This document shows positions 18,242-27,225 of a stretch of 64,000 bases of DNA, one piece after another (the stretch's first letter is position 1; every line of letters begins with the position of its first letter). Source of the stretch: Roseburia sp. 831b (GTDB lineage Bacteria > Bacillota > Clostridia > Lachnospirales > Lachnospiraceae); NCBI RefSeq assembly GCF_001940165.2, contig NZ_CP135162.1:1043501-1107500 (forward strand), read 5' to 3'. The notes beneath the pieces were generated by a model. The model made no database searches and was not told where the DNA came from. It saw only the letters and a list, made by a program, of their open reading frames with translations. The position numbers were made by a program, and so were the translations under genes.

Positions 18242-19540
18242 ATGACCATAAAAAAATTTCAGGGAAAAACAAAAGAAGAGGCATTAGAAAAAGCAAAAAA
18301 TGAATTTGGGCAGGGTACGGTAATTATGAACATCAAAGAGGTGAAACCAAAAGGGATGTTCAAGGCACTGAAAAGTTCTACTTATGAAGTGACAGCTGCA
18401 ATGGAGGAAAAAGAACCGTACATATCGGCAATTGGAAATCCGGGAGCTGTATCGAAACCAAGAGAGAGCATTAATCTTGCGGCGGATGAAACGTTACAGA
18501 TTCCACAGCCACAAAGAACAGAGGAAAAAGTAAATCTTGTGGAACCAAGAAGTGCAACAGAGGCAGCAAAAGAGATAGAAGCAAAAATCCTGGAGAAAAA
18601 GGAACAGATGCGTCAGGCAAGTTCTTTTGATAATACGAGTAAGGGGTTAGAGGAACGCTTGGAAAACTTATCAAATATTTTGGAAAAACAGTTGAATGCA
18701 GAAGAAAAACAGGAAAAGAAAGCGGAACCGGCACCAGCAAAATCAGAAAGCCTTGGTTTTATCAAGATGATTTATACGACATTGCTTGAGAATGAAGTAA
18801 ATGAGAAATATGCAAATCAGGTGATGGATGAGATTGAAAAAGTCATGCACAATGGAAACAGTGTAGATTACATTCTTTCTACCGTATATCAGAAGATGAT
18901 CTTAAAACTTGGTCAGCCAAGTCCGATTGAATTCTCACAAAAAGGACCAAAAGTAATCTTTTTCATTGGACCAACAGGCGTGGGAAAGACAACCACAATT
19001 GCAAAAATTGCGTCCAAGTATAAAGTTGAGAAGGGCAAAAAAGTGGCGTTCTTATCCGCAGACACTTACCGAATTGCTGCGACGGAGCAGCTGCGTGTTT
19101 ATGCAAATATTTTAGATGCACCAATGGATATTGTTTATTCTGCAGAGGAACTGAATGATGCAGTAGAAAAATTTGCAGAATATGATTTGGTGTTTATCGA
19201 CACAGCAGGATTTTCGCATAAAAATGCATCACAGTGTGAGGATATGAAAAACCTGATTGCTGGACTGGATGAGGCGTATGAAAAAGAGGTCTATCTTGTA
19301 TTAAGTGCAACAACGAAATATCGTGATTTGCTGGATATCGTTGATATCTATAAGCAGATTGCAGATTATAAACTTATTTTTACCAAATTGGATGAAACCG
19401 TGTGTTATGGCAATATCTTAAATATCAAGTTATATTCAGATGCGCCACTTTCCTATATGACAAACGGACAGAATGTTCCGGATGACATGGAAATATTTAA
19501 TACGCAAAAGATTGTAAAACAACTATTAGGCGGAAGATAA
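18242..19540 (+). CDS. flhF: SRP-type GTPase FlhF
   Basis: FlhF is an SRP-like GTPase that sets where and how many flagella are built. The 432-residue product has a short N-terminal domain, a charged low-complexity linker (about 60-170) and an NG domain with G1 GPTGVGKTTTIAKIAS (about 243-258), the DTYRIAATEQLRVYA element, G3 IDTAGFSHKN and G4 TKLDETVCYGN. In G3 the usual DTAGR is DTAGF, a mild change. It abuts flhA without spacer and is followed by flhG, its GTPase activator. Confidence 0.96.
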   Translation: MTIKKFQGKTKEEALEKAKNEFGQGTVIMNIKEVKPKGMFKALKSSTYEVTAAMEEKEPYISAIGNPGAVSKPRESINLAADETLQIPQPQRTEEKVNLVEPRSATEAAKEIEAKILEKKEQMRQASSFDNTSKGLEERLENLSNILEKQLNAEEKQEKKAEPAPAKSESLGFIKMIYTTLLENEVNEKYANQVMDEIEKVMHNGNSVDYILSTVYQKMILKLGQPSPIEFSQKGPKVIFFIGPTGVGKTTTIAKIASKYKVEKGKKVAFLSADTYRIAATEQLRVYANILDAPMDIVYSAEELNDAVEKFAEYDLVFIDTAGFSHKNASQCEDMKNLIAGLDEAYEKEVYLVLSATTKYRDLLDIVDIYKQIADYKLIFTKLDETVCYGNILNIKLYSDAPLSYMTNGQNVPDDMEIFNTQKIVKQLLGGR

Positions 19541-19575
19541 TTAAGGAATCAAAGCCAGGAAGGCATGTGTATTTT

Positions 19576-20454
19576 ATGGATCAGGCTGAATCATTGCGAA
19601 ATGTGATCAAAAAACAAAATCAAACAATAAGCCAGATGGCCAGGGTAATTACGGTTACTAGTGGCAAAGGTGGTGTTGGAAAATCGAATATCGCGGTCAA
19701 CCTTGCAGTGCAATTTCAAAAACAGGGGAAAAAAGTAATCATTTTTGATGCAGATTTTGGACTTGCCAATGTGGAGGTAATGTTCGGAACCGTTCCTAAA
19801 TATAACATTGCGGATATGATATATCGTGAGATGGAGATGACGGAAATCATTACGGAAGGACCAAACGGAATCGGATTTGTTTCCGGCGGTTCTGGAATTG
19901 ATGGATTAGGAAACCTGTCTCAGGAACAGATTGTATACCTGGTAAAGTGCTTAAATGAGTTGAATAAATTAGCTGATATTATTATTATAGATACAGGAGC
20001 AGGTATTTCAGACAGTGTATTGGAATTTGTAATGGCAAGCCCGGAAGTGTTACTTGTTACAACGCCGGATCCAAGTTCTTTAACTGATGCCTATTCTTTG
20101 ATTAAGATGTTGTATCACAATCCTAATTTTGTAAAAGATATGACAAAAATCAGTGTTGTCGCCAACAAGACGGTTTCGGTGGAAGAGGGACATATGGTTT
20201 ACCAGAAACTGAATTCCGTTGTCAACCGGTTTTTGGATGGAAATGTGGAGTATCTTGGAATGATTCCACAGGATATCGAACTGGAAAAGTCAGTCAGACA
20301 GCAAAAAACAGTTTCTTTAAATGCACCGGCTTCAAATGCCGCAAGAGCTTTTGAAGTCCTGGCGTCAAATATTTTAAATGGGGAACAAAAGGATGTAAAA
20401 CTGAACTGGGGAATCACACAATTGTTTTCTAGGATTATAACAAGAAGCAGTTAA
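19576..20454 (+). CDS. flhG: MinD-like ATPase FlhG
   Basis: FlhG is a MinD/ParA-type ATPase that stimulates FlhF GTPase and limits flagellar number. The N-terminal DQAESLR matches the activator motif DQAxxLR, so the ATG at 19576 is chosen; a GTG at 19567 only adds three residues. The deviant Walker A is SGKGGVGKSNIAVNLA, Walker B is DADFGLANVEVMFG, and the C-terminal end is a short amphipathic helix (LFSRIITRS) suitable for membrane binding. The 292-residue length is typical. It follows flhF and precedes the PilZ gene. Confidence 0.94.
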   Translation: MDQAESLRNVIKKQNQTISQMARVITVTSGKGGVGKSNIAVNLAVQFQKQGKKVIIFDADFGLANVEVMFGTVPKYNIADMIYREMEMTEIITEGPNGIGFVSGGSGIDGLGNLSQEQIVYLVKCLNELNKLADIIIIDTGAGISDSVLEFVMASPEVLLVTTPDPSSLTDAYSLIKMLYHNPNFVKDMTKISVVANKTVSVEEGHMVYQKLNSVVNRFLDGNVEYLGMIPQDIELEKSVRQQKTVSLNAPASNAARAFEVLASNILNGEQKDVKLNWGITQLFSRIITRSS

Positions 20455-20468
20455 GGAGTTGAGGTAAG

Positions 20469-21212
20469 ATGATTGAGGATATTATTAAACCAGGCGACAG
20501 AATTGATATAAAGCTCATTCAGCAGCTAGAGCAGTCGCAGGATTCGCCGACGGAGCCAAAAAAGACTCACATCTATAAAAGCAAAGTATATGACGTGAAT
20601 GAGAATGGAAAACTTCAGATTGCCATGCCGACCGAAAATGGAAAACTCGTTTTGTTGCCGTTAGGAATCCGGTTTGAATTTGTCTTTTACTCGAACGGTG
20701 GACTTTACCGTGGAGAAGGACAGGTAAAAGAACGCTATAAACAGGATAATCTTTATATTCTGGATGTTGAGTTACAATCAAGGCTTATGAAGTTCCAGAG
20801 ACGGGAATTTTTCCGTCATCAATGCACAATTGACATGAGCTATTTTGAGCTGACACCGGAAGAAGCGGAGTTAGAGAGTGCCGAGATTGCATTTGAAAAA
20901 ATTCGTGACGAAGATTTTTATGAAAAAGAGCGGAAGGGTATTATTGTTGACATCAGTGGTGGTGGTGTCCGGTTTACTTCGACAGAAGAATTACAAAATG
21001 ACAGTTATATCCTGATTGCAGTTCGACTTTCAAGTGGTAAGGCTGATAAACAATATTATCTCATCGGAAAGATTATCGCATGCACAAAGATAGAAAATGT
21101 GGCATCTAGGTATGAAAACCGTGTACAATTTATGTTAAAGGATGATAAGACAAGAGAAGAGATTATTAAGTTTATTTTTGAGGAAGAACGAAAAAATAGA
21201 AGCAGATATTAA
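20469..21212 (+). CDS. PilZ-domain c-di-GMP receptor (YcgR/MotI-like)
   Basis: The 247-residue product has an N-terminal YcgR-like beta domain (about 8-105) and a C-terminal PilZ domain. The c-di-GMP binding residues are present: the RxxxR arginines in QRREFFRH (about residues 112 and 116) and the D-x-S-x-x-G motif DISGGG (about 161-166). Proteins of this type (YcgR, Bacillus MotI/DgrA) bind c-di-GMP and brake or disengage the motor, probably by touching MotA. An insertion of acidic residues separates the two motifs. Its place between flhG and cheB ties it to motility. Family role is known; action on this motor is inference. Confidence 0.9.
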   Translation: MIEDIIKPGDRIDIKLIQQLEQSQDSPTEPKKTHIYKSKVYDVNENGKLQIAMPTENGKLVLLPLGIRFEFVFYSNGGLYRGEGQVKERYKQDNLYILDVELQSRLMKFQRREFFRHQCTIDMSYFELTPEEAELESAEIAFEKIRDEDFYEKERKGIIVDISGGGVRFTSTEELQNDSYILIAVRLSSGKADKQYYLIGKIIACTKIENVASRYENRVQFMLKDDKTREEIIKFIFEEERKNRSRY

Positions 21213-21279
21213 TGGAATTGTACGAAAATTTATTTGAGCCCATAAAACTTGCAGTTATTAGGAGGTACGAAGTTTCATT

Positions 21280-22353
21280 ATGAAAAAAAATATTTTGGTA
21301 GTTGATGACTCTGCACTCATGAGGAGGGTACTGTGTGATATAATCAACACAGATAGTACATTTGAGGCAAAAGATGTATGCAGAGATGGATTAGAAGCAT
21401 ATGAGAAATTAAAGACGACAAAGTATGACGGAGTTGTACTTGATGTCAATATGCCGAAAATGGATGGTCTGGAATTACTTGACAGGTTGCAAAAGGATGG
21501 AATCAAGGCAACGGTTATCATGGTTAGTACCGAGACAACCAAGGATGCGGAAGTTACCATTTTAGCAATGGAACGTGGCGCAATTGATTTCGTAACAAAG
21601 CCAACCAACATTATCGAGGCGAAAGGAGAGTCTTTCCGGAATCGTTTGCTGCAGGTATTGTCCGCAGTCTTAAAGACAGAACGATATACAAGAGAAAGCC
21701 GCCTGGACTCATCAAAATCTGCACAGGCAAAAAAAATTGCATTAAGACAGAACAAAAATGAGGTGAAAAATGGCAATAAGATTGTCGCAATCGCGTGTTC
21801 TACCGGTGGACCAAAAGCGTTGCAAAGTGTTATCCCATTTTTGCCAAAGAATCTGAATGCACCGGTTGTACTGGTACAGCATATGCCTGCAGGATTTACA
21901 AAGTCCATGGCAGAACGATTGAATGAAATCAGTCCGATTAAGGTCAAAGAAGCGGCGGATGGTGATGTCTTACAAAAAGGCAATGTCTACGTTGCACCGG
22001 GTGGAAAACACATGGAAATAGCCAAAGCAGCCGATGGAAGACACAAAGTTGTGTTAAATGACATGCCGGCAATCGGAGGTTTAAAACCATGTGCAAACAT
22101 TACATATGATTCTTTGATTAAGTCATCGTACGATGAAGTGGTATGTGTGGTTTTGACCGGAATGGGTGCGGATGGTACCAACGGCATTATCTCCTTGAAC
22201 CAGAAGAAACCGACTTATGTTATTGCACAGAACGCAGAGACTTGTGTTGTGTATGGAATGCCAAAGGCGATTGTAGAGTCGGGATTAGTAAATGAAGTAG
22301 TTCCGTTAACAGAAGTTGCAAAATCAATAACAAAGAATGTGGGGGTACAGTAA
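21280..22353 (+). CDS. cheB: Chemotaxis protein-glutamate methylesterase CheB
   Basis: CheB demethylates and deamidates chemoreceptors for adaptation. The 357-residue product has a receiver domain (about 1-125; acidic pair in VVDDSALMRR, Asp in VVLDVNMPKMDGLE, Lys in DFVTKPTN) and a methylesterase domain (about 165-355) with the catalytic Ser in ACSTGGPKAL, His in VQHMPAGFT and Asp in GMGADGT. It begins after GGAGGTACG and ends one base before the cheA ATG. No cheR is present in the window, so the methyltransferase must lie elsewhere. Confidence 0.97.
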   Translation: MKKNILVVDDSALMRRVLCDIINTDSTFEAKDVCRDGLEAYEKLKTTKYDGVVLDVNMPKMDGLELLDRLQKDGIKATVIMVSTETTKDAEVTILAMERGAIDFVTKPTNIIEAKGESFRNRLLQVLSAVLKTERYTRESRLDSSKSAQAKKIALRQNKNEVKNGNKIVAIACSTGGPKALQSVIPFLPKNLNAPVVLVQHMPAGFTKSMAERLNEISPIKVKEAADGDVLQKGNVYVAPGGKHMEIAKAADGRHKVVLNDMPAIGGLKPCANITYDSLIKSSYDEVVCVVLTGMGADGTNGIISLNQKKPTYVIAQNAETCVVYGMPKAIVESGLVNEVVPLTEVAKSITKNVGVQ

Positions 22354-22354
22354 T

Positions 22355-24460
22355 ATGGACGTAAGCCAATATCTTGAAATCTTTATTGATGAAACATCAG
22401 AACATTTACAGACATTAAGTGACTGCATCATGTCATTGGAAAAAGAACCTGAGAATAAAGACACCATTAACGAAGTTTTCCGTGCAGCGCACTCATTAAA
22501 AGGGATGGCTGGAACAATGGGATTCAAACGTATGCAGCATCTGACTCATGATATGGAAAATGTTTTCCAGGAAGTCAGAAGCGACAAGATTAAAGTCGAC
22601 AGCTCAATGATTGACCTTTTGTTCAAATGCTTAGATGCAATTGACAGCTATCTTGAAAATGTAAAGGCGACCTCTGATGAAGGTACAGAAGACAATGAAT
22701 TAATCATCAAGGAATTGAATGATTTTATCGCAACCGCAAATGGTGAGGTAAAAGAAAAACCAGCAGAGGAAGCACCACAGCAGACACAGGAAGCTGCTGA
22801 AGAGTCCGATGATAAAAGAAAATTCCTTCATGTAGAATTGACAGAACATGAAAAAGAAGCGTTTAAGAGCGCAGAAGAATCCGGTCAGAAAGTTTATGGG
22901 ATTACCGTATATATCCAGAAAGAATGTCTGTTGAAAGCAGCACGTGCTTTTCTGGTATTTAAAGCAGTAGAAGAATTTGGACAGATTATCATTTATCGTC
23001 CAAGCTCACAGGATATTGAAGATGAACGTTTTGAGAATGACTTCAGTTTCTATCTGACATCCGAGGAAGAATTAGATAAGATTCTTGCCGCTGCAAAGGC
23101 AGTATCTGAAATCGATGATGTTATAGGTGAAGTTGTAAAACTTGATACACTTCTTCAGGCAGAAGAAAAAGAAGCTGAGGCGAAAGCAAAAGAGGAACAG
23201 CAGAAGAAAGAAGAAGCAGCTGCGGCACCTGCAGAGGCTCCGGCAAAGGAGAAAAAGGCACCGGCATCCAACAATAAGAAACAGACAGTTGCAAAACCTG
23301 TTACAAACAGAACTGTCCGTGTGGATATCGAGAAACTCGATGCTTTGATGAATCAGGTATCCGAGCTTATCATCGCAAAGAACAGTTTGGCTTCCATCAG
23401 TGCGAGCGAATCCGGAAACTTTGAAAATCAGACTTTCCATGAACAGATTGAATATCTGGAGAGAATCACAACAAACTTACATGAGTCTGTCATGAAAGTT
23501 CGAATGGTTCCAATTGAGAGCGTCGTTGCAAAATTCCCTCGAATGATTCGAGACCTTGCAAGAAAACTGGATAAGAAAATGGAACTGGTTATGACCGGTG
23601 AGGATACAGAGTTAGACCGTACCGTTGTTGACCAGATTGGAGATCCATTGCAGCATTTACTTCGTAACTCTGCTGACCATGGACTTGAAGATAATGAGAC
23701 ACGTATCTCGAGAGGTAAACCAGAAGTTGGTACCATCTTCCTAAATGCATTCCAGGAAGGTAATAACGTTATCATTGAAGTTGGAGATGACGGTAACGGA
23801 ATCGATACCGAAAGCGTTCGTGCAAAAGCAGTAGAACGTGGCATTGTCACAGAAGAACAGGCAGAAAACATGACACAGAAAGAGATTGTAAATCTTCTGT
23901 TTTTACCAAGCTTTTCTATGGCAAAGAAGATTACCGATATCTCTGGACGAGGTGTTGGTCTTGACGTTGTAAAATCCAATATCGAGGCATTAGGCGGAGA
24001 TGTTGAAGTTAAGACAAAATTAGGAGAAGGAACAACCTTTACGGTTCGTCTGCCACTTACACTTGCAATTATCCAGGCATTGATGGTAGAAATCCGTGAT
24101 GAAAAATATGCAATTGCATTAGGTTCTATCTCTAATATTGAAGATATTCCTGCAAATGAGATTAAGTATGTACAGGCACAGGAAGTAATTCACCTTCGTG
24201 GAAACGTAATTCCATTGATTCGTCTGGATAAGGTATTGGATATCGAGCCAAAAGAGGAAGAGGATGAACGTTTAATAGTTGTAATTGTGAAGAAAGGTGA
24301 CAACCTTGCAGGTCTCGTTGTAGACAACCTGATTGGCCAGCAGGAAATTGTTATTAAATCTCTTGGTAAATATATTAATAACAATAAGATCATCAGTGGT
24401 GCAACCATTCTTGGTGATGGTGAAGTTGCTTTAATCTTAGATGTTAACACATTAATGTAA
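22355..24460 (+). CDS. cheA: Chemotaxis histidine kinase CheA
   Basis: CheA phosphorylates CheY and CheB. Domains in order: P1 HPt with the phosphorylated His46 in RAAHSLKGMAG; a P2-like region (about 150-255); an Ala/Lys/Glu-rich linker (about 265-315); P3 dimerisation (about 320-385); P4 kinase with HLLRNSADHGLE (N box), DDGNGID (G1) and SGRGVGLDVVKSNIEALGG (G2); and a P5 CheW-like domain at the C terminus. The ATG at 22355 is preferred because GGGGGT precedes it and cheB stops just before. The length of 701 residues is normal. Confidence 0.97.
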   Translation: MDVSQYLEIFIDETSEHLQTLSDCIMSLEKEPENKDTINEVFRAAHSLKGMAGTMGFKRMQHLTHDMENVFQEVRSDKIKVDSSMIDLLFKCLDAIDSYLENVKATSDEGTEDNELIIKELNDFIATANGEVKEKPAEEAPQQTQEAAEESDDKRKFLHVELTEHEKEAFKSAEESGQKVYGITVYIQKECLLKAARAFLVFKAVEEFGQIIIYRPSSQDIEDERFENDFSFYLTSEEELDKILAAAKAVSEIDDVIGEVVKLDTLLQAEEKEAEAKAKEEQQKKEEAAAAPAEAPAKEKKAPASNNKKQTVAKPVTNRTVRVDIEKLDALMNQVSELIIAKNSLASISASESGNFENQTFHEQIEYLERITTNLHESVMKVRMVPIESVVAKFPRMIRDLARKLDKKMELVMTGEDTELDRTVVDQIGDPLQHLLRNSADHGLEDNETRISRGKPEVGTIFLNAFQEGNNVIIEVGDDGNGIDTESVRAKAVERGIVTEEQAENMTQKEIVNLLFLPSFSMAKKITDISGRGVGLDVVKSNIEALGGDVEVKTKLGEGTTFTVRLPLTLAIIQALMVEIRDEKYAIALGSISNIEDIPANEIKYVQAQEVIHLRGNVIPLIRLDKVLDIEPKEEEDERLIVVIVKKGDNLAGLVVDNLIGQQEIVIKSLGKYINNNKIISGATILGDGEVALILDVNTLM

Positions 24461-24475
24461 TGGAGGTGTCCGAAG

Positions 24476-24940
24476 ATGGCTTATGAAGTTGATGTAGCAG
24501 AAAAAGACGTAAAACAGTATATTGTTGTAAAAATTGGAAGCGAACAGTATGGTATTGATATCAGTTATGTAGATACTATTGTGCGCATGCAGAAAATTAC
24601 AAGAGTTCCAAAAGCACAGTCATACTTTAAAGGAATTATCAATCTTCGAGGTGAGATTGTAGCCGTTATGAGTATCCGTAATAAAATGGGACTTGAAGAT
24701 GATGTGTTTACAAATGCTTCAAGAATTATCATTTTAAAACTGGAAGAAAAAGGTGCAATTGGTATCATTGTAGATGAAGTAAAAGAAGTTATGACATTAA
24801 GTGAAGATGAGATTGATAAGGCTGTGAACAGTCCAAAAGATGGACGTGGCAACTTCATCAATGGAATCGGAAAAAATGGTGACGAATTAGTTTCTTTATT
24901 TGAAATTAACTCCATTGTAGAAGAAAAAGAAAGCTTATAA
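24476..24940 (+). CDS. cheW: Chemotaxis coupling protein CheW
   Basis: CheW links chemoreceptors to CheA. The 154-residue product is a complete CheW fold beginning with QYIVVKIGSEQYGIDISYV and containing the conserved FKGIINLRGEIVAVMSIRNK segment used for receptor and P5 contact. It follows cheA by 15 bases with TGGAGGTG upstream. A perfect hairpin lies just after the stop and before cheC. Confidence 0.97.
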   Translation: MAYEVDVAEKDVKQYIVVKIGSEQYGIDISYVDTIVRMQKITRVPKAQSYFKGIINLRGEIVAVMSIRNKMGLEDDVFTNASRIIILKLEEKGAIGIIVDEVKEVMTLSEDEIDKAVNSPKDGRGNFINGIGKNGDELVSLFEINSIVEEKESL

Positions 24941-24945
24941 AAATG

Positions 24946-24979
24946 ACACAGTGAGACTATGCAAATAGTCTCACTGTGT
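24946..24979 (+). other. Perfect 15-bp hairpin with GCAA tetraloop between cheW and cheC
   Basis: ACACAGTGAGACTAT (24946-24960) and ATAGTCTCACTGTGT (24965-24979) are exact inverted copies around GCAA, a GNRA-type tetraloop. The next bases (TCATAAGAAC) are not T-rich, so this is not a normal terminator. It begins six bases after the cheW stop and ends 18 bases before the cheC ribosome-binding site. A role in mRNA processing, stabilisation of the upstream message, or partial attenuation is inferred. Confidence 0.75.
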
Positions 24980-25006
24980 TCATAAGAACAAAATTTGGAG
25001 GAACAG

Positions 25007-25627
25007 ATGGGTAAGTTTACTTTAGAGGACGTCAACAACATGTACGTAGACGTCTTGAAAGAAATTGGTAATATCGGAGCAGGAAATGCAACAACTGCAA
25101 TTGCGAATATGTTAGGATTGCGTATTGATATGGAAGTCCCAAACGTACAGTTGTTAGAGGTGTCAAAGTTAGGGTCTGCAATCTGCGCAGAAGATGAGAC
25201 GATTGTTGGAATTTTCCTTGAAGTTCAGAATGACATTGAAGGCAGTATGATGTTTCTTCTGAAGATGGATTCTGCTCATTATTTGGTTAACAGCCTTATG
25301 ATGCGGGATCAGAGCTATCAGGAGCCGTTTGATGAAATGGATCTTTCTGCGATGAAGGAAATTGGAAATATCATTGCCGGATCTTATTTGTCTGCATTAT
25401 CTACCATGACCAATCTGGTGATAGCACCGTCTGTACCTTATATAGCAGTTGATATGGCGGCATCGATTTTGAGTGTGCCGGCAATTCAGTTTGGTCAGTA
25501 TGGAGACTATGCTCTGCTGATTGAAACAGAGTTTGAAGCAGATATGGCAATTAACGGATACTTTATTTTAATGCCTGAGCAAGATTCTTATGATAAGATT
25601 CTTACTTCATTGGGAATTTCAATTTAA
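25007..25627 (+). CDS. cheC: CheY-P phosphatase CheC
   Basis: CheC removes phosphate from CheY-P and interacts with CheD to tune adaptation. The 206-residue product keeps both E-x-x-N phosphatase motifs: LKEIGNIGAGNATTAIANML near residue 20 and MKEIGNIIAGSYLSALSTM near residue 120. The ATG at 25007 follows GGAGG (24997-25001); an upstream in-frame TTG lies inside that site and is rejected. Together with FliY this gives the cell two CheY-P phosphatases, as in Bacillus. Confidence 0.95.
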   Translation: MGKFTLEDVNNMYVDVLKEIGNIGAGNATTAIANMLGLRIDMEVPNVQLLEVSKLGSAICAEDETIVGIFLEVQNDIEGSMMFLLKMDSAHYLVNSLMMRDQSYQEPFDEMDLSAMKEIGNIIAGSYLSALSTMTNLVIAPSVPYIAVDMAASILSVPAIQFGQYGDYALLIETEFEADMAINGYFILMPEQDSYDKILTSLGISI

Positions 25628-25640
25628 GGAGTCGGATAGT

Positions 25641-26126
25641 ATGAGTGAAGTAATTAAAGTGGGGATGGCGGATTTAAATGTCTGCAAGTCTCCAGATGTT
25701 ATTACAACGTTGGGTCTTGGCTCCTGTATTGGTCTGGTATTTTATGATCCGGTTACGAAAATAGGTGGAATGGTTCACTATATGCTGCCGGATAGTACGA
25801 AAGTAAAAAACAATTCCAATATTGCAAAATTCGCGGATACGGGTATTGAGGAACTCTTAAAGCGCGTGGTTGCGGCTGGAGCAAATAAATCAAGGCTGGT
25901 TGCCAAGATTGCAGGTGGAGCAAGAATGTTCGAGGTGAGCGGATTGTCCGACATCGGTAACATTGGAGCAAGAAATACACAGGCTGCAAAAGACAAATTG
26001 AAAGAACTGGGAATTCGCCTGGTGGCGGAGGATACAGGTCTTAATTATGGACGAACCGTTGAGCTGCACTGCGAAACAGGTGAGTTTTACATCAAGGCTG
26101 TAGGAAAATCAGTTAAGATTATATAA
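25641..26126 (+). CDS. cheD: Chemoreceptor glutamine deamidase CheD
   Basis: CheD deamidates glutamines on chemoreceptors and stimulates CheC. The catalytic Cys (C29 in GLGSCIGLVFYD), His (H46 in GGMVHYMLPDS) and the matching Thr (about T23) are all present in the 161-residue product. The ATG at 25641 gives the typical start MSEVIKVGMADL; a longer frame upstream overlaps cheC and is rejected. It follows cheC by 13 bases, the same order as in Bacillus. Confidence 0.96.
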   Translation: MSEVIKVGMADLNVCKSPDVITTLGLGSCIGLVFYDPVTKIGGMVHYMLPDSTKVKNNSNIAKFADTGIEELLKRVVAAGANKSRLVAKIAGGARMFEVSGLSDIGNIGARNTQAAKDKLKELGIRLVAEDTGLNYGRTVELHCETGEFYIKAVGKSVKII

Positions 26127-26139
26127 GAGAGGTAATGGA

Positions 26140-26424
26140 ATGAATACAAAACCAATACCTGCAATTGTTATGTTGTTAGCGGGATTTATCACATGCATTT
26201 TTGGCATAAAGAATCATCTTGAGATTATGAATTTTATCTGGACCTTGCTGATTGCAATGATTGTATTTTTCATAATCGGAAGTGTGGTAAGATTTGTGGC
26301 TGACCGTTGGATGGAAAAAATGGCGGATAAGGAAGAAGTTCCAGAAGAGGAACCGATAGAATCTGAAGGGGCAGAGGAAGAGGAAAAAGAAGAGGAACCA
26401 AAAAAAGACGACGTGGAGAAATAA
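26140..26424 (+). CDS. Small membrane protein with acidic tail, unknown function
   Basis: The 94-residue product has two predicted membrane helices (about 7-23 and 31-53), then a short amphipathic basic stretch (VRFVADRWMEKM) and a strongly acidic C-terminal tail of about 30 residues. Positive residues after the second helix suggest the tail faces the cytoplasm. It lies 13 bases after cheD and 23 bases before fliA, with GAGAGGTAATGG before its ATG, so it is a real member of the operon. No counterpart exists at this position in the Bacillus operon. I do not recognise the family and no function is proposed beyond a link to motility. Confidence 0.8.
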   Translation: MNTKPIPAIVMLLAGFITCIFGIKNHLEIMNFIWTLLIAMIVFFIIGSVVRFVADRWMEKMADKEEVPEEEPIESEGAEEEEKEEEPKKDDVEK

Positions 26425-26447
26425 AAACTTGATTTTGGGGGCTTTAG

Positions 26448-27212
26448 ATGAAAGCAGAAGAAAAAGAAAAATTGTGGCAAACATATCAGGAAAATCCGTC
26501 GCCAGAGCTAAGAGAAAAGATTATTTTAGAATATGCGCAGCTTGTGAAAGTGGTAGCAGGAAGGCTAAGCATGTATCTGGGGTATAATGTAGAATATGAT
26601 GACCTTGTAGGTTATGGTATTTTCGGACTCATAGATGCAATTGACAAATTTGATTTGAACAAGGATGTAAAATTCGAAACTTATGCAAGTTTGCGAATCA
26701 GAGGCGCGATTCTAGACCAGATTCGAAAAATGGATTGGATTCCAAGAACAGTACGTCAAAAACAAAAAAGAATTGACGAGGCAATCAAACAGATTGAAAT
26801 GCGTACCGGAAAAAACGCATTGGATGAGGAAATTGCACAGGAACTTGGCGTGTCAGAGGATGAACTGAGCAATTGGCAGTCTCAGTTAAAAGTGACGAAT
26901 ATCGTTTCACTAAATGAATTTCTCGAGCAGGGAAGTGAGCCTGTCATGGACGCAAGACAGAACTCACATTTCATTCAGCCGGAAGATCTTGTGGAAGAAA
27001 ATGAATTAAAGCAGGTGTTAGAAGAGTCGATGAATCTTCTGACCGAAAAAGAGAAGAAAGTTATTTTACTATACTATTATGAAGATATGACACTGAAAGA
27101 AATCAGTCAGATTTTGGAAGTGTCAGAATCAAGAGTGTCACAGTTACATACCAAAGCACTCTTAAAAATGCGTAACAAAATGGGGAAATATATGAACATA
27201 TTAGTGGAATAA
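26448..27212 (+). CDS. fliA: Flagellar sigma factor FliA/SigD
   Basis: This 254-residue group-3 sigma factor directs RNA polymerase to late flagellar promoters. Region 2 is seen in YDDLVGYGIFGLIDAIDKFD and the DQIRKMDWIPRTVRQKQKR stretch typical of FliA/WhiG; region 3 follows, and region 4 (MTLKEISQILEVSESRVSQL) is at the C terminus. It is placed near the end of the operon, as sigD is in Bacillus, where distance from the promoter limits its expression. No flgM anti-sigma gene is in the window. Confidence 0.96.
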   Translation: MKAEEKEKLWQTYQENPSPELREKIILEYAQLVKVVAGRLSMYLGYNVEYDDLVGYGIFGLIDAIDKFDLNKDVKFETYASLRIRGAILDQIRKMDWIPRTVRQKQKRIDEAIKQIEMRTGKNALDEEIAQELGVSEDELSNWQSQLKVTNIVSLNEFLEQGSEPVMDARQNSHFIQPEDLVEENELKQVLEESMNLLTEKEKKVILLYYYEDMTLKEISQILEVSESRVSQLHTKALLKMRNKMGKYMNILVE

Positions 27213-27225
27213 AAAGGGGATTACT

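Noticed and set aside
21258..21983. 241-residue minus-strand frame across cheB
   Set aside because: No start signal and complete overlap with the receiver/methylesterase gene.
23428..23979. Minus-strand open frame inside cheA
   Set aside because: Serine/arginine-rich translation typical of antisense frames over conserved coding sequence; cheA is certain on the plus strand.
24946..24979. Intrinsic terminator between cheW and cheC
   Set aside because: The stem is perfect but there is no T-tract; kept only as a hairpin of unknown role.
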